From assembly GCF_900215505.1 (NCBI RefSeq), contig NZ_LT907844.1, positions 620,001 to 684,000 on the forward strand: a stretch of 64,000 bases of DNA, given 5' to 3'. The position numbers were made by a program, and so were the translations under genes. The DNA is from Cohaesibacter sp. ES.047. GTDB taxonomy: Bacteria > Pseudomonadota > Alphaproteobacteria > Rhizobiales > Cohaesibacteraceae. Below the pieces are notes generated by a model, which saw nothing but the letters and a program-made list of their open reading frames with translations, was not told where the DNA came from and searched no databases. Below, piece after piece: positions 18,065 to 28,022 of this stretch (positions are counted from its first letter, which is position 1; each line of letters starts with the position of its first letter).

Positions 18065-19720
18065 ATGGCCATCAGTGCAAACCGTCTTGAGCTTCTGCAA
18101 ATCGCAGATGCCGTGGCGCGAGAAAAATCGATTGATCGCATGATCGTGATCGGAGCCATGGAAGACGCCATCCAGAAGGCTGCGCGCTCCCGATATGGTC
18201 AAGAAACCGAAATCCGTGCAACCATCAACCCGCGAACCGGCGACACGCGTCTGGAACGTTTGCTTGAAGTGGTTGAGGTCGTGGAGGATTTTTCGACCCA
18301 GATCGCTCTGGTTGATGCACAGATCAAGCACCCGGAGGCCAAGGTTGGCGACACCATTGCCGATCTGCTTCCACCGCTTGAATTCGGCCGGATTTCGGCC
18401 CAGTCTGCCAAGCAAGTGATCGTGCAAAAAGTCCGCGAAGCGGAACGCGATCATCAGTATGAAGAATTCAAGGACCGCCAGTTCGAGATCGTCAACGGTC
18501 AGGTCAAACGGGTGGAATATGGCAACGTTACGGTCGATCTGGCCGGCAGCGAGGCCATCGTGCGCCGCGACGAGTTGATCGCCCGCGAAGCGTTCCGCCC
18601 CGGCGACCGCATTCGCGCCATCATCTATGATGTTCGCCGCGAACAGCGTGGCCCGCAGGTCTTCCTGTCGCGCACCCATCCGCAATTCATGGCCAAACTG
18701 TTTGCACAGGAAGTGCCAGAGATCTATGATGGCATCATCACCCTCAAGTCCGTTGCCCGTGATCCGGGTTCGCGCGCCAAAATCGCGGTGCTGTCGAGCG
18801 ACAGTTCCATCGATCCGGTCGGTGCCTGTGTCGGTATGCGCGGTTCGCGCGTGCAGGCTGTGGTGAACGAGCTTCAGGGCGAAAAGATCGACATCATTCC
18901 GTGGTCGGAAGATCCCGCGACCTTCATCGTCAATGCTCTGCAGCCTGCCGAAGTGGCCAAGGTCGTGCTTGATGAAGACAGTGAGCGTATCGAGGTTGTC
19001 GTCCCCAATGATCAGTTGTCTCTGGCCATTGGTCGTCGCGGCCAGAATGTACGCCTCGCCTCTCAGCTGACCGGCTGGGATATCGACATCATGACCGAGG
19101 AAGATGAATCCGAACGTCGCCAGAAGGAATTCAACGAACGCGCCGAGCTGTTCATGAATGCCCTTGACGTGGATGATATCGTTGCCCAACTGCTCGCATC
19201 CGAGGGTTTCACCTCGATCGAGGAAGTGGCCTATGTCGAGGTCAACGAAGTCGCAGACATTGAAGGCTTTGACGAAGAAACCGCTCAGGAGCTTCAGGCA
19301 CGCGCCAACGAATATCTCGAAGCGGAAGCAGCCAAACTCAACGAAGAGCGCATCGCACTGGGCGTTTCGGACGATCTTCTGGAGATCTCCGGTCTGACCC
19401 TTGGCATGCTGGTCGCCCTTGGCAAGGACGACATCAAGTCGATCGAAGATCTTGCCGGTTGTGCAACCGATGATCTGGTTGGTTGGACCGAACGGCAGAA
19501 TGGCGAAGTCAAGCGCTTCAACGGGTCGCTGTCTGATTTTGATATCTCTCGTCAAGAAGCCGAGGATGTCATCATGCTGACCCGCGTTGCTGCAGGCTGG
19601 ATCGAGCCATCCGAACTGCTCAGCGAAGAAGAGGCCGCCGAGTATGAACAGTTGGAAGCGGGTGAAGAGGACGAAGAATTCGTCGCTGAAGACGCAGAAA
19701 CTGTTGACGAGAAGGCTTGA
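18065..19720 (+). CDS. nusA: Transcription termination/antitermination factor NusA
   Basis: NusA binds RNA polymerase and nascent RNA to tune pausing, termination and antitermination. The 551 residues show the N-terminal polymerase-binding domain, an S1 domain (VKRVEYGNVTVDLAGSEAI), two KH domains (VGACVGMRGSRVQAVV and LAIGRRGQNVRLASQL), and C-terminal acidic helical repeats ending in a Glu-rich tail. Length and order are typical of alphaproteobacteria. Confidence 0.97.
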   Translation: MAISANRLELLQIADAVAREKSIDRMIVIGAMEDAIQKAARSRYGQETEIRATINPRTGDTRLERLLEVVEVVEDFSTQIALVDAQIKHPEAKVGDTIADLLPPLEFGRISAQSAKQVIVQKVREAERDHQYEEFKDRQFEIVNGQVKRVEYGNVTVDLAGSEAIVRRDELIAREAFRPGDRIRAIIYDVRREQRGPQVFLSRTHPQFMAKLFAQEVPEIYDGIITLKSVARDPGSRAKIAVLSSDSSIDPVGACVGMRGSRVQAVVNELQGEKIDIIPWSEDPATFIVNALQPAEVAKVVLDEDSERIEVVVPNDQLSLAIGRRGQNVRLASQLTGWDIDIMTEEDESERRQKEFNERAELFMNALDVDDIVAQLLASEGFTSIEEVAYVEVNEVADIEGFDEETAQELQARANEYLEAEAAKLNEERIALGVSDDLLEISGLTLGMLVALGKDDIKSIEDLAGCATDDLVGWTERQNGEVKRFNGSLSDFDISRQEAEDVIMLTRVAAGWIEPSELLSEEEAAEYEQLEAGEEDEEFVAEDAETVDEKA

Positions 19721-19783
19721 GAACGGAATCTTGACGTCAAATAGCGTCTGGATTTGACAAAATCGGGCTGGAAAGGATAAACC

Positions 19784-20455
19784 GTGCCGCGTAAGAGCGA
19801 AGAGACGACCAGACAATGCCTGGTCACGCGGGATATCCTTCCCAAGGCAAATATGATCCGATTTGTCCTTTCGCCGGATGGGCAGGTCGTACCAGATCTG
19901 AAAATGCGATTACCCGGACGCGGTGTCTGGGTGATGGCTAACTACGAAACCGTTGTGCAGGCCGTAAAAAAGGGTCATTTTGCTCGCGGCTTCAAACAAA
20001 AAGTGCAATGTGACGACGGCATGGCCGATCTCATCGCCGGACAGATGGAAAGCGGTTGTCTTTCTGCTCTGTCCATGACACGAAAGGCGGGTCAGATCGT
20101 AACCGGATTTGGCAAGGTCGAAGGTGCGATTGCACAGGGTGAGGTCAAAAGCCTCTTGCATGCGGCCGATGCCGCAGAGGATGGACAGAAAAAATTGGCC
20201 CAGGCGGTGCGGCGCCGATATGGCAGCGATGGCGAGTTACCGGTAATTCGTCGTTTCAGCGCCGAGGCACTCAGCGCAGCTCTGGGTCAGGGCAATGTTG
20301 TACATGCAGCTTTGCTTGCGGGCAGTGCAAGCAAGAGCTTTCTCAAACAGGTCGCGATGCTGGACACCTATCTGCGACCACACAAACGAGATTCAGGCAG
20401 CGCGTTACCAGAGCGGTCCGCTGCCCACGCCTCCGAGAGAGGCAACGAAGGATAA
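19784..20455 (+). CDS. ylxR: YlxR-L7Ae fusion RNA-binding protein
   Basis: Residues 1-85 form a YlxR (DUF448) domain with [19 protein letters not shown] and the conserved LPGRGVWV. Residues about 95-190 resemble an L7Ae-type domain ([20 protein letters not shown]). The fused form is common between nusA and infB in alphaproteobacteria. A role in nucleic-acid or ribosome function is inferred from the fold and operon. infB starts 10 bases after its stop. Confidence 0.88.
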   Translation: MPRKSEETTRQCLVTRDILPKANMIRFVLSPDGQVVPDLKMRLPGRGVWVMANYETVVQAVKKGHFARGFKQKVQCDDGMADLIAGQMESGCLSALSMTRKAGQIVTGFGKVEGAIAQGEVKSLLHAADAAEDGQKKLAQAVRRRYGSDGELPVIRRFSAEALSAALGQGNVVHAALLAGSASKSFLKQVAMLDTYLRPHKRDSGSALPERSAAHASERGNEG

Positions 20456-20465
20456 TGACCGAGAT

Positions 20466-23345
20466 ATGAGCAACGAAAACAACAACGACAGCAACAACGG
20501 CCCAAACGAGAAAAAGACTCTCTCACTGGGTAAAAACGTGGGTCAGGGGACTGTGCGACAGAGTTTTTCGCATGGACGCTCCAAGGCCGTTGTTGTCGAG
20601 AAGCGCAAACGCCGCTTCACCGCACCTGGCGAAGCCAAACCGGCGGCCAAGGGTGAGGGCTCGTCTCCGGCAGCCCAGCCCGATAAAGCAGCTGCACCGG
20701 CAGCCAAGTCCCAGTCCCGTCAGGGTGGCGAAGGCCGCGGAACCGGCCAGCCTCAGGGTGGCGCTCAAGGCAAGGGCGGCGGCAAGGGCCAGCGGTCCGG
20801 GCAGCGGGGTCGACCCAACAATGGCGGTGGTGGTCAGGGCGGCAACGCCTCGGGCCAGCGCAACCTGACGTCTTCCGAGAATGCCAAGCGCCTGCAGGCG
20901 CTTGAGGCCGCAAAGGCCCGTGCGCGCGAAATGGAAGTGCGCAAGAAGGAAGACGAAGCCAAGCGCAAGGTCGAAGAGGAAGCCCGTCGCAAGGCCGAGG
21001 AAGAAGCCAAGATCCAGGCAGAACAAGACGCCAAGATCAAGGCTGAGGAAGACGCCAAACGCGCTGAAGAAGAACGCAAGGCTAAGGAAGCCGAAGCGGC
21101 CAAGCCGAAAAGCGAACAAGCGCCCAAAAGCGATGATGCGGTGGCCGATGCCAAACCGCAGCGCTCTGATGATGCGCCCAAGACACGCACCGAGCGTCCG
21201 CGTCAGGGTGACCGGCCTCAGCGCACGGGAGATCGTCCGCCACGCACTGGTGATCGTCCGGATCGCCCACGCACAGACCGGGGTCCCCGCCCTGCTGGTG
21301 CTCAGACAGGCAACCGCCCCGGTGGCGCAGCCTTCGAACCGCCCGTTGCCGATCGGACCGCCGATGGCAAACCCGGTGTCAAAACGCTCAAGCCTGCGCC
21401 AAAACGCCCGCGTCCAGAAGATGCCAACCGTGCAGCGCCTGCAAAACCGCGCACGGATGACCGTCGCCGCGGCAAGCTGACGCTCACCAATGCTTTGAAT
21501 GCCGGGGAACAACGTGAACGTTCGCTGGCCTCCATGCGCCGCCGCCGTGCGAAGCAAAAGGGCGGTCAGCAGGATGCCCATCGTGAAAAGGTCTTCCGTG
21601 AAGTGATCCTTCCTGAAACGATCACCGTTCAGGAATTGGCCCAGCGCATGACCGAACGCGCCGTGGATGTCATCAAGATCCTGATGAAACAGGACATGAT
21701 GGTTAAAACCGTCGACGTGCTTGATGCCGATACCGCACAGCTGGTGGCCGAGGAACTGGGCCATACCGTTAAGCGTGTGTCCGAAGCTGACGTGGAAGAA
21801 GGTCTGTTCAACAAGGAAGATTCCAAGGAAACCCTTCAGGATCGTCCGCCTGTCGTTACGATCATGGGCCATGTCGACCACGGCAAGACCTCGCTGCTTG
21901 ACGCCATCCGCCACGCCAACGTGGTACGGGGCGAAGCTGGCGGCATTACCCAGCATATCGGCGCCTATCAGGTCGAGCAGGATGGTCAGAAGATCACCTT
22001 TATCGATACGCCGGGCCACGCTGCCTTCACCGAAATGCGTGCCCGTGGTGCCAAGTCCACCGATATTGTGGTTCTGGTTGTTGCTGCCGATGACGGCGTG
22101 ATGCCGCAGACCATCGAAGCGATCAACCATGCCCGTGCGGCTGGTGTGCCGATCATCGTGGCGGTCAACAAGATCGACTTGCCGGCAGCTGATCCGTTCA
22201 GGGTTCGCAACGAACTGCTACAGAATGACGTGTTCGTTGAAAGCCTGGGTGGTGAGATCCTTGAAGTCGAGGTTTCCGCCAAGGCACAAACCAACCTTGA
22301 CGGTCTGCTCGAAGCCATTCTGATGCAATCTGAATTGCTTGAGCTCAAGGCCAACCCGGATCGTGAAGCTGACGGTATTGTTGTTGAAGCCAAACTCGAC
22401 AAGGGCCGCGGCCCTGTTGCCACCGTTCTGGTTCAGAATGGCCAGCTGAATGTCGGCGACATTGTTGTTGCTGGCGAACAGTGGGGCAAGGTTCGTGCGC
22501 TTCTTGATGACACGGGTGATAAGGTAGAGCTTGCAGAGCCCTCCAAACCGGTTGAGATCCTCGGCTTTGACGCCGCTCCGAATGCGGGTGACCCGTTCGC
22601 TGTGGTCGAAACCGAAGGCCGGGCGCGTGAAATCACTGATTACCGCATCCGCAAGAACAAGGATCTGGCAGCAGCCAAAGCCAACCGTGGGTCGCTCGAG
22701 CAGATGCTCAGAAGCCTGAAGGAAACGGATTCCCAGTCCTTCCCGCTCGTCATCAAAGGCGATGTGAAAGGGTCTGTCGAAGCCATTCTCGGCGCTTTGG
22801 AAGGCATCGGCAACGCAGAAGTCTCCGCTCAGATCCTGCATGCAGGTGTTGGCGGTGTGACCGAATCCGACGTCACATTGGCATCCGCATCCGGCGCACC
22901 GATCATCGCCTTCAACGTCCGTGCTAACGCGCAGGCCAAGTTGGCTGCAGAACAGAAGGGTGTTGAAATCCGCTATTACAACATCATCTATGATCTGACA
23001 GATGATGTGAAAGCGGCGATGTCCGGCATGCTGAGCCCGGAAGTACGCGAAACCTTTATCGGTTACGCCGAAATCCTCGAGGTGTTCAACATCACCAAGG
23101 TCGGCAAGGTTGCCGGTTGCCGCGTCACCGAAGGTGTCGTGGAGCGCGGAACGGGCGTTCGCCTGCTGCGCGACGATGTTGTGATCCACACCGGCACCCT
23201 GTCCACCCTCAAGCGCTTCAAGGACGAGGTCAAGGAAGTGCATGTGGGACAGGAATGCGGCATGGCATTCGAGAATTATCAGGATATCCGTGAGGGTGAT
23301 CTGATCGAGTGCTTCCGTGTCGAGGAAATCGCCCGTTCGCTGTGA
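20466..23345 (+). CDS. infB: Translation initiation factor IF-2
   Basis: IF-2 is the GTPase that brings initiator tRNA to the ribosome. The 959-residue protein has a long low-complexity N-terminus rich in Ala, Lys, Glu, Arg and Gly, including a highly charged helical stretch (about residues 150-225) and an Arg/Asp/Pro-rich region. The conserved GTPase then begins with GHVDHGKT (near nt 21870), with DTPGHAAF and NKID following. The frame is open upstream to 20295 inside ylxR; ATG 20466 ([12 protein letters not shown]), with GAAGGAT just upstream, is the natural start. Confidence 0.97.
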   Translation: MSNENNNDSNNGPNEKKTLSLGKNVGQGTVRQSFSHGRSKAVVVEKRKRRFTAPGEAKPAAKGEGSSPAAQPDKAAAPAAKSQSRQGGEGRGTGQPQGGAQGKGGGKGQRSGQRGRPNNGGGGQGGNASGQRNLTSSENAKRLQALEAAKARAREMEVRKKEDEAKRKVEEEARRKAEEEAKIQAEQDAKIKAEEDAKRAEEERKAKEAEAAKPKSEQAPKSDDAVADAKPQRSDDAPKTRTERPRQGDRPQRTGDRPPRTGDRPDRPRTDRGPRPAGAQTGNRPGGAAFEPPVADRTADGKPGVKTLKPAPKRPRPEDANRAAPAKPRTDDRRRGKLTLTNALNAGEQRERSLASMRRRRAKQKGGQQDAHREKVFREVILPETITVQELAQRMTERAVDVIKILMKQDMMVKTVDVLDADTAQLVAEELGHTVKRVSEADVEEGLFNKEDSKETLQDRPPVVTIMGHVDHGKTSLLDAIRHANVVRGEAGGITQHIGAYQVEQDGQKITFIDTPGHAAFTEMRARGAKSTDIVVLVVAADDGVMPQTIEAINHARAAGVPIIVAVNKIDLPAADPFRVRNELLQNDVFVESLGGEILEVEVSAKAQTNLDGLLEAILMQSELLELKANPDREADGIVVEAKLDKGRGPVATVLVQNGQLNVGDIVVAGEQWGKVRALLDDTGDKVELAEPSKPVEILGFDAAPNAGDPFAVVETEGRAREITDYRIRKNKDLAAAKANRGSLEQMLRSLKETDSQSFPLVIKGDVKGSVEAILGALEGIGNAEVSAQILHAGVGGVTESDVTLASASGAPIIAFNVRANAQAKLAAEQKGVEIRYYNIIYDLTDDVKAAMSGMLSPEVRETFIGYAEILEVFNITKVGKVAGCRVTEGVVERGTGVRLLRDDVVIHTGTLSTLKRFKDEVKEVHVGQECGMAFENYQDIREGDLIECFRVEEIARSL

Positions 23346-23374
23346 TGCGTGCAGGCAATCCCTTAACCAATTCG

Positions 23375-23414
23375 GGCGAAGGTCGAAGCGATGGCTTTGA
23401 CCTTCGCCTCTTTT
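23375..23414 (+). terminator. Rho-independent terminator after infB
   Basis: The 10-bp perfect stem GGCGAAGGTC/GACCTTCGCC with a 14-base loop is followed by TCTTTT. It splits rbfA-truB-rpsO from the upstream operon, at least in part. The remaining 200 bases before rbfA hold no gene I can see. Confidence 0.85.
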
Positions 23415-23614
23415 GCGATAGAGCCTTTTCGCGCAGTGGCTGTCTTTTGGCTGGCCCAAACGTGCCAAGGCTCGTGACGACGGGGTCGCAGAGTGGCCCC
23501 AGACAAACCGGTAGCGAACGGTCCAATTCCGACGTTGCCTCATGCAAAGCGTTTTCTCTCATCCGGGCAACCCGATCTGAACGCAAGACGCTCTAGCTGA
23601 ATGGATGTAATCAA

Positions 23615-24049
23615 ATGGGACGTAGTTCTCGAAAAGGCGGCGGCATGTCGTCTCAACGCCAATTGCGTGTTGGCGAGATGGTTCGCAAATCTCTCTCCGA
23701 ATGCCTGACACGCCGTGAAATCATCGATCCACTGCTCGAGATCCATGTAATCTCGATTCCAGAGGTCCGCATGAGCCCGGACCTGACGTTGGCCACGGCC
23801 TTTGTCATGCCGCTTGGTGCACCGGGCAAGGAAACCGAGATCGTGGATGCACTCAACAGCCACAAGAAATTCCTGCGTGGTCGCCTCGGTCGCGATTTGA
23901 CCATGAAGCATACCCCTGACCTGCGGTTTCGCTACGACAAGACCTTTGACGAAGCCTCGCGCATCGATGCATTGCTCAATTCGCCTGAAGTTCAGCGTGA
24001 TTTGCACAGCGATGATGACAATGACGACAATGAAGCAGGCAAGGATTAG
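23615..24049 (+). CDS. rbfA: 30S ribosome-binding factor RbfA
   Basis: RbfA is a cold-shock assembly factor that binds the 30S subunit near 16S helix 1. The 144-residue protein has the KH-like fold signature (RQLRVGEMVRKSLSECL, VSIPEVRMSPDL-like segment, FRYDKTFDEASRIDALL) and an acidic Asp-rich tail. truB follows 12 bases later, a widely conserved pair. Confidence 0.93.
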   Translation: MGRSSRKGGGMSSQRQLRVGEMVRKSLSECLTRREIIDPLLEIHVISIPEVRMSPDLTLATAFVMPLGAPGKETEIVDALNSHKKFLRGRLGRDLTMKHTPDLRFRYDKTFDEASRIDALLNSPEVQRDLHSDDDNDDNEAGKD

Positions 24050-24061
24050 GGTGTATTCATC

Positions 24062-25111
24062 ATGACCGAACAGACCGAAACCGGTGCCATGACACGCTCC
24101 GACGACTTGCCACACCAGCCAAAAAAGAAAAAGCAGCAGTTTCGCGCCAAGCGCAGAACTGACGTTCATGGCTGGGTCGCGCTGGACAAACCGCTCAACA
24201 TGACATCGACGCAAGCCGTCGGTGCGATCAAGCGGATTTTCAACGTCAAGAAAGCGGGCCATGCCGGCACGCTGGATCCTTTGGCGACCGGATGCCTGCC
24301 AATCGCAATCGGCGAAGCGACCAAGACGGTGTCCTTCGTCATGGACGGCTCAAAGGAATATGAATTCACGGTGCGCTGGGGCGAGGAAACCGCGACGGAC
24401 GATGCCGAAGGGGAGTTGATCGACAGCTCCGCCCACCGGCCGACCGAGGAAGAAATCGAGGCCTGTCTTGATACCTTTACCGGCACCATCATGCAGGTGC
24501 CGCCTGTTTTTTCTGCCATCAAGGTGAATGGAGAACGCGCCTATGATCTGGCGCGTGATGGCGAAGAGGTCAAACTCGCCGCCCGCCCGATCGATGTGCA
24601 TCATCTGGACCTCATCGAATGCCCCGATGAGGATACCGCTATATTTGTCGCCCAATGCTCGAAAGGGACCTATGTCAGGTCGCTTGCGCGCGATATCGGT
24701 CGGCATCTTGGAACGCGTGGCCACGTTGTGGCCTTGCGTCGGCTCATTTCCGGGCCATTCAGTGAGGAAATGCTAATTTCGCTGGACGATCTGGAAAGCT
24801 TGAGCCATAGTGCGCCCGGCGAGGCTGGAGACCACTCCGGGCTTGCCGATGCCTTGCTTCCTGTAGAGACCGCGCTGGACGACATCCCGGCTCTGGCCAT
24901 CAACAGGAATGCCGCAGCAAGACTACGCCGAGGTCAATCGGTGCTGCTGCGTGGCCAAGACGCTCCAATCGAGGGTTTCGCCGCTGCCATGAATGCAGGC
25001 ATGCTCGTGGCGATCTGCGAAATCATCGAGAGCGAACTCTGGCCCAGGCGCGTTTTCAACCTGCCTGATCATCCGCCCGTCTTTGGCGGCAACGATCAGC
25101 CAAACGAATAG
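24062..25111 (+). CDS. truB: tRNA pseudouridine(55) synthase TruB
   Basis: TruB makes pseudouridine 55 in the T-loop of tRNAs. The catalytic Asp is in HAGTLDPLATGCLP, and KGTYVRSLARDIG is the second conserved motif. The product is 349 residues, with a basic N-terminal extension and a C-terminal domain. rpsO follows nine bases downstream. Confidence 0.96.
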   Translation: MTEQTETGAMTRSDDLPHQPKKKKQQFRAKRRTDVHGWVALDKPLNMTSTQAVGAIKRIFNVKKAGHAGTLDPLATGCLPIAIGEATKTVSFVMDGSKEYEFTVRWGEETATDDAEGELIDSSAHRPTEEEIEACLDTFTGTIMQVPPVFSAIKVNGERAYDLARDGEEVKLAARPIDVHHLDLIECPDEDTAIFVAQCSKGTYVRSLARDIGRHLGTRGHVVALRRLISGPFSEEMLISLDDLESLSHSAPGEAGDHSGLADALLPVETALDDIPALAINRNAAARLRRGQSVLLRGQDAPIEGFAAAMNAGMLVAICEIIESELWPRRVFNLPDHPPVFGGNDQPNE

Positions 25112-25120
25112 GAGACCCCG

Positions 25121-25390
25121 ATGTCGATTACTGCTGAACGCAAGCAAGAACTGATCAAGGAATTTGCCACCAAAGACGGCGACACCGGTTCCCCTGAGGT
25201 CCAGGTAGCTGTTCTGACCGAGCGGATCAACAATCTGACTGAGCACTTCAAGTCTCACAAGAAAGACAACCACTCGCGTCGTGGCCTTCTCAAACTGGTT
25301 TCCCAGCGCCGTAAGTTGCTTGACTATGTCAAAGCAAAAGAAGTGTCCCGGTACCAGGAGCTGATCTCCCGACTGGGCTTGCGCCGATAA
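25121..25390 (+). CDS. rpsO: 30S ribosomal protein S15
   Basis: S15 is an early-binding protein of the 30S platform. The 89-residue sequence is canonical ([30 protein letters not shown] end). It is followed by a strong terminator. Autoregulation through its own leader is known in other bacteria; no specific structure can be pointed to here. Confidence 0.98.
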   Translation: MSITAERKQELIKEFATKDGDTGSPEVQVAVLTERINNLTEHFKSHKKDNHSRRGLLKLVSQRRKLLDYVKAKEVSRYQELISRLGLRR

Positions 25391-25400
25391 GCTGATAAAC

Positions 25401-25430
25401 ACGCGGTGGCCACTCAGTCACCGCGTTTTT
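25401..25430 (+). terminator. Rho-independent terminator after rpsO
   Basis: The perfect stem ACGCGGTG/CACCGCGT is followed by a T tract. It separates rpsO from pnp. Confidence 0.9.
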
Positions 25431-25767
25431 GATATCGCATATCCCCTTTGCACCAAGACCAAATCCGATTGCAGACGGGATCTTGTGTAAGATCCGCAGG
25501 CCTGCGTCTTCTGGGTTGCGCCATAAATTGACAGCAATCCTGAGGAGAAACAGGCGCGTCGCTCTGGCACATCTTGTGCGGAGCAGTTAAACAGAGTCAG
25601 CCCCCGTGGAGGGGGCAGCGATTCACATCGCTCACAGGCAGGATTGCCAGCGGCTTTCCCCACGCAATCAACAGAGCCCCTCGTTGTCTTGCCCGTGAGA
25701 AAAATGAAAAAATCATGCTCCCGGATTATCCGAATCCGGACAGGAGCGTCCAAGAAAGGACATATGA
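25431..25767 (+). promoter_or_regulatory. pnp leader with two hairpins
   Basis: This 337-base gap has no gene. It contains two perfect hairpins: GGATCTT-GTGT-AAGATCC at 25478-25495 and GCCCCC-GTGGA-GGGGGC at 25600-25616. Neither has a T tract, so they are not terminators. Structured pnp leaders are autoregulated by RNase III and PNPase in enterobacteria; a similar role here is inference. Confidence 0.45.
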
Positions 25768-27894
25768 ATGTTCGATATCCAACGTGAAGAAATTCAGTGG
25801 GGCGATGAAACCCTCACTCTGGAGACCGGCAAGATTGCCCGTCAGGCTGATGGCGCCGTTGTCGCCACTCTGGGCGGCACGACCGTGCTTGCAACAGTCG
25901 TGTCTGCAAAGCAGCCCAAGCCGGGTCTGGATTTCTTCCCCCTGACAGTGAACTATCAGGAAAAAGCCTATGCCGCCGGCAAGATCCCGGGTGGCTACTT
26001 CAAACGTGAAGGCCGTCCGAGCGAAAAAGAGACCCTTGTCTCTCGCCTGATCGACCGTCCGATCCGCCCACTGTTCGTCTCCGGTTACAAATGCGAAACC
26101 CAGGTCGTCCTCACCGTGCTCAGCCATGATCTGGAAAATGACCCGGACATCGTCAGCATGGTCGCCGCTTCTGCTGCCCTGACGATTTCCGGTGTGCCTT
26201 TCATGGGTCCGATCGGTGGTGCCCGTGTTGGCCTGATCGACGGCGAATATGTGCTGAACCCGCGCATCGACCAGATGGAAGACAGCAAGCTGGACCTCAT
26301 CGTCGCTGGTACGCAGGACGCTGTTCTGATGGTGGAATCAGAAGCCCAGAACCTCAGCGAAAAAACCATGCTCGATGCGGTTATGTTCGGTCATCGCGGC
26401 TTCCAGCCGGTCATCGATGCGGTCATCAAGCTCGCCGAGAAAGCCGCCAAGGAACCGCGTGAATTCTCCATGCCGGACTATTCCGAACTGGCTGCCAAGG
26501 TTGAAGACATCGCTGGTGAAGGCCTCGCCGCTGCTTTCAAGATCGCTGCCAAGACCGAACGCTATGCAGCCATCGACGAAGTGAAGGCAAAAGTCTTCGA
26601 AACGCTCTGCGATCCCGAAGACGAGAATGCTGCTGAAAAAACTGTTGTCGGCGATCTGTTCAAAAAAGCCGAAGCGAAAATCGTTCGCGGCCAGATCATC
26701 GAAACCAGCAGCCGTATCGACGGTCGTGACCTGTCCACCGTGCGCCAGATCACCTCTGAGGTTGGTTTCCTGCCTCGCACCCATGGCTCTGCCCTGTTCA
26801 CCCGTGGTGAAACCCAGGCATTGGTCGTAGCAACGCTTGGTACCGGTGATGACGAACAGTTCGTTGACAGCCTGAGTGGGACCTACAAGGAAACCTTCAT
26901 GCTGCACTACAACTTCCCCCCCTATTCCGTGGGTGAAGCTGGCCGCATGGGCTCTCCGGGACGCCGCGAAATCGGCCATGGCAAACTTGCATGGCGCGCT
27001 GTGCATCCGATGCTTCCGGCACATCACGAGTTCCCCTACACCCTGCGTGTGGTTTCCGAAGTTACCGAATCCAACGGTTCTTCCTCGATGGCAACCGTCT
27101 GCGGCACCTCACTCGCTCTGATGGATGCTGGCGTTCCGCTCAAGGCACCTGTTGCCGGTATTGCCATGGGCCTGATCAAGGAAGGCGACAAGTTCGCAGT
27201 CCTCTCCGATATTCTCGGTGACGAAGATCATCTTGGCGACATGGACTTCAAAGTGGCTGGTACCTCTGAAGGCATCACGTCACTGCAGATGGACATTAAG
27301 ATCGACGGCATCACCGAAGAGATCATGCAGATTGCTCTTGAGCAGGCCAAAGGCGGCCGTCTGCATATCCTGAGCGAAATGGGCACTGCTCTGGGTGAGG
27401 CCCGTCCTGAAGTCGGCGAGCACGCACCGCGCATCGAAACCCTGCAGATCCCGGTTGACAAGATCCGTGAAGTGATCGGTTCTGGCGGCAAAGTGATCCG
27501 TGAAATCGTTGAGAAAACCGGCGCCAAAGTCGATATCAACGACGACGGCATCATCAAGGTTGCTTCGTCCGATGGTGCTGCCATCACCGCTGCACTCAAC
27601 TGGATCAAATCCATTGCCGCCGAGCCTGAAGTGGGCGTAGTCTACAAAGGCAAAGTGGTCAAAACCGTTGATTTCGGCGCCTTCGTGAACTTCTTCGGCG
27701 CGCGCGATGGCCTCGTGCACATCTCGCAGCTGACCCCGACCCGGACCAACAAGGTCACCGACGTGGTCAAGGAAGGCGATAGCGTCTTCGTCAAGCTTCT
27801 GGGCTTTGATGATCGCGGCAAGGTTCGCCTGTCCATGAAGGTTGTGGATCAGGAGTCCGGCGAGGAAATCAAGTCGGACGACAAGGGCGAGTAA
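25768..27894 (+). CDS. pnp: Polyribonucleotide nucleotidyltransferase (PNPase)
   Basis: PNPase degrades RNA 3' to 5' using phosphate. The 708-residue protein has two RNase PH domains (first opening with [20 protein letters not shown]; second with [20 protein letters not shown]), an alpha-helical linker, a KH domain ([20 protein letters not shown]) and an S1 domain ([19 protein letters not shown]). Length is standard. An AAAGGA ribosome site precedes ATG 25768. A terminator follows. Confidence 0.98.
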   Translation: MFDIQREEIQWGDETLTLETGKIARQADGAVVATLGGTTVLATVVSAKQPKPGLDFFPLTVNYQEKAYAAGKIPGGYFKREGRPSEKETLVSRLIDRPIRPLFVSGYKCETQVVLTVLSHDLENDPDIVSMVAASAALTISGVPFMGPIGGARVGLIDGEYVLNPRIDQMEDSKLDLIVAGTQDAVLMVESEAQNLSEKTMLDAVMFGHRGFQPVIDAVIKLAEKAAKEPREFSMPDYSELAAKVEDIAGEGLAAAFKIAAKTERYAAIDEVKAKVFETLCDPEDENAAEKTVVGDLFKKAEAKIVRGQIIETSSRIDGRDLSTVRQITSEVGFLPRTHGSALFTRGETQALVVATLGTGDDEQFVDSLSGTYKETFMLHYNFPPYSVGEAGRMGSPGRREIGHGKLAWRAVHPMLPAHHEFPYTLRVVSEVTESNGSSSMATVCGTSLALMDAGVPLKAPVAGIAMGLIKEGDKFAVLSDILGDEDHLGDMDFKVAGTSEGITSLQMDIKIDGITEEIMQIALEQAKGGRLHILSEMGTALGEARPEVGEHAPRIETLQIPVDKIREVIGSGGKVIREIVEKTGAKVDINDDGIIKVASSDGAAITAALNWIKSIAAEPEVGVVYKGKVVKTVDFGAFVNFFGARDGLVHISQLTPTRTNKVTDVVKEGDSVFVKLLGFDDRGKVRLSMKVVDQESGEEIKSDDKGE

Positions 27895-27938
27895 GGCTTC
27901 GGCCAGCGCACCCTTGCGTGAAATGCAATGACTATCGG

Positions 27939-27971
27939 AAAAGGCCCGTCAGAAAACTGACGGGCCTTTTT
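27939..27971 (+). terminator. Rho-independent terminator after pnp
   Basis: A long perfect stem (AAGGCCCGTCAG/CTGACGGGCCTT) with an AAAA loop and a T tract. The next gene is convergent and ends 50 bases further on. Confidence 0.95.
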
Positions 27972-28022
27972 CATGACTGCCATATGCCTCCAGCCTTATC
28001 CCCTTCAACCGGGATCAAAACT

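Noticed and set aside
18065-19816. Long minus-strand ORF opposite nusA (609 codons)
   Set aside because: It is a mirror of the codon bias of nusA; the plus-strand protein is a textbook NusA.
20523-22130. Long minus-strand ORF opposite infB (535 codons)
   Set aside because: It is an antisense shadow of infB's low-complexity region with no family signature.
25600-25616. GC-rich hairpin before pnp as a terminator
   Set aside because: No T tract follows, and a clear rpsO terminator already exists at 25401-25430.
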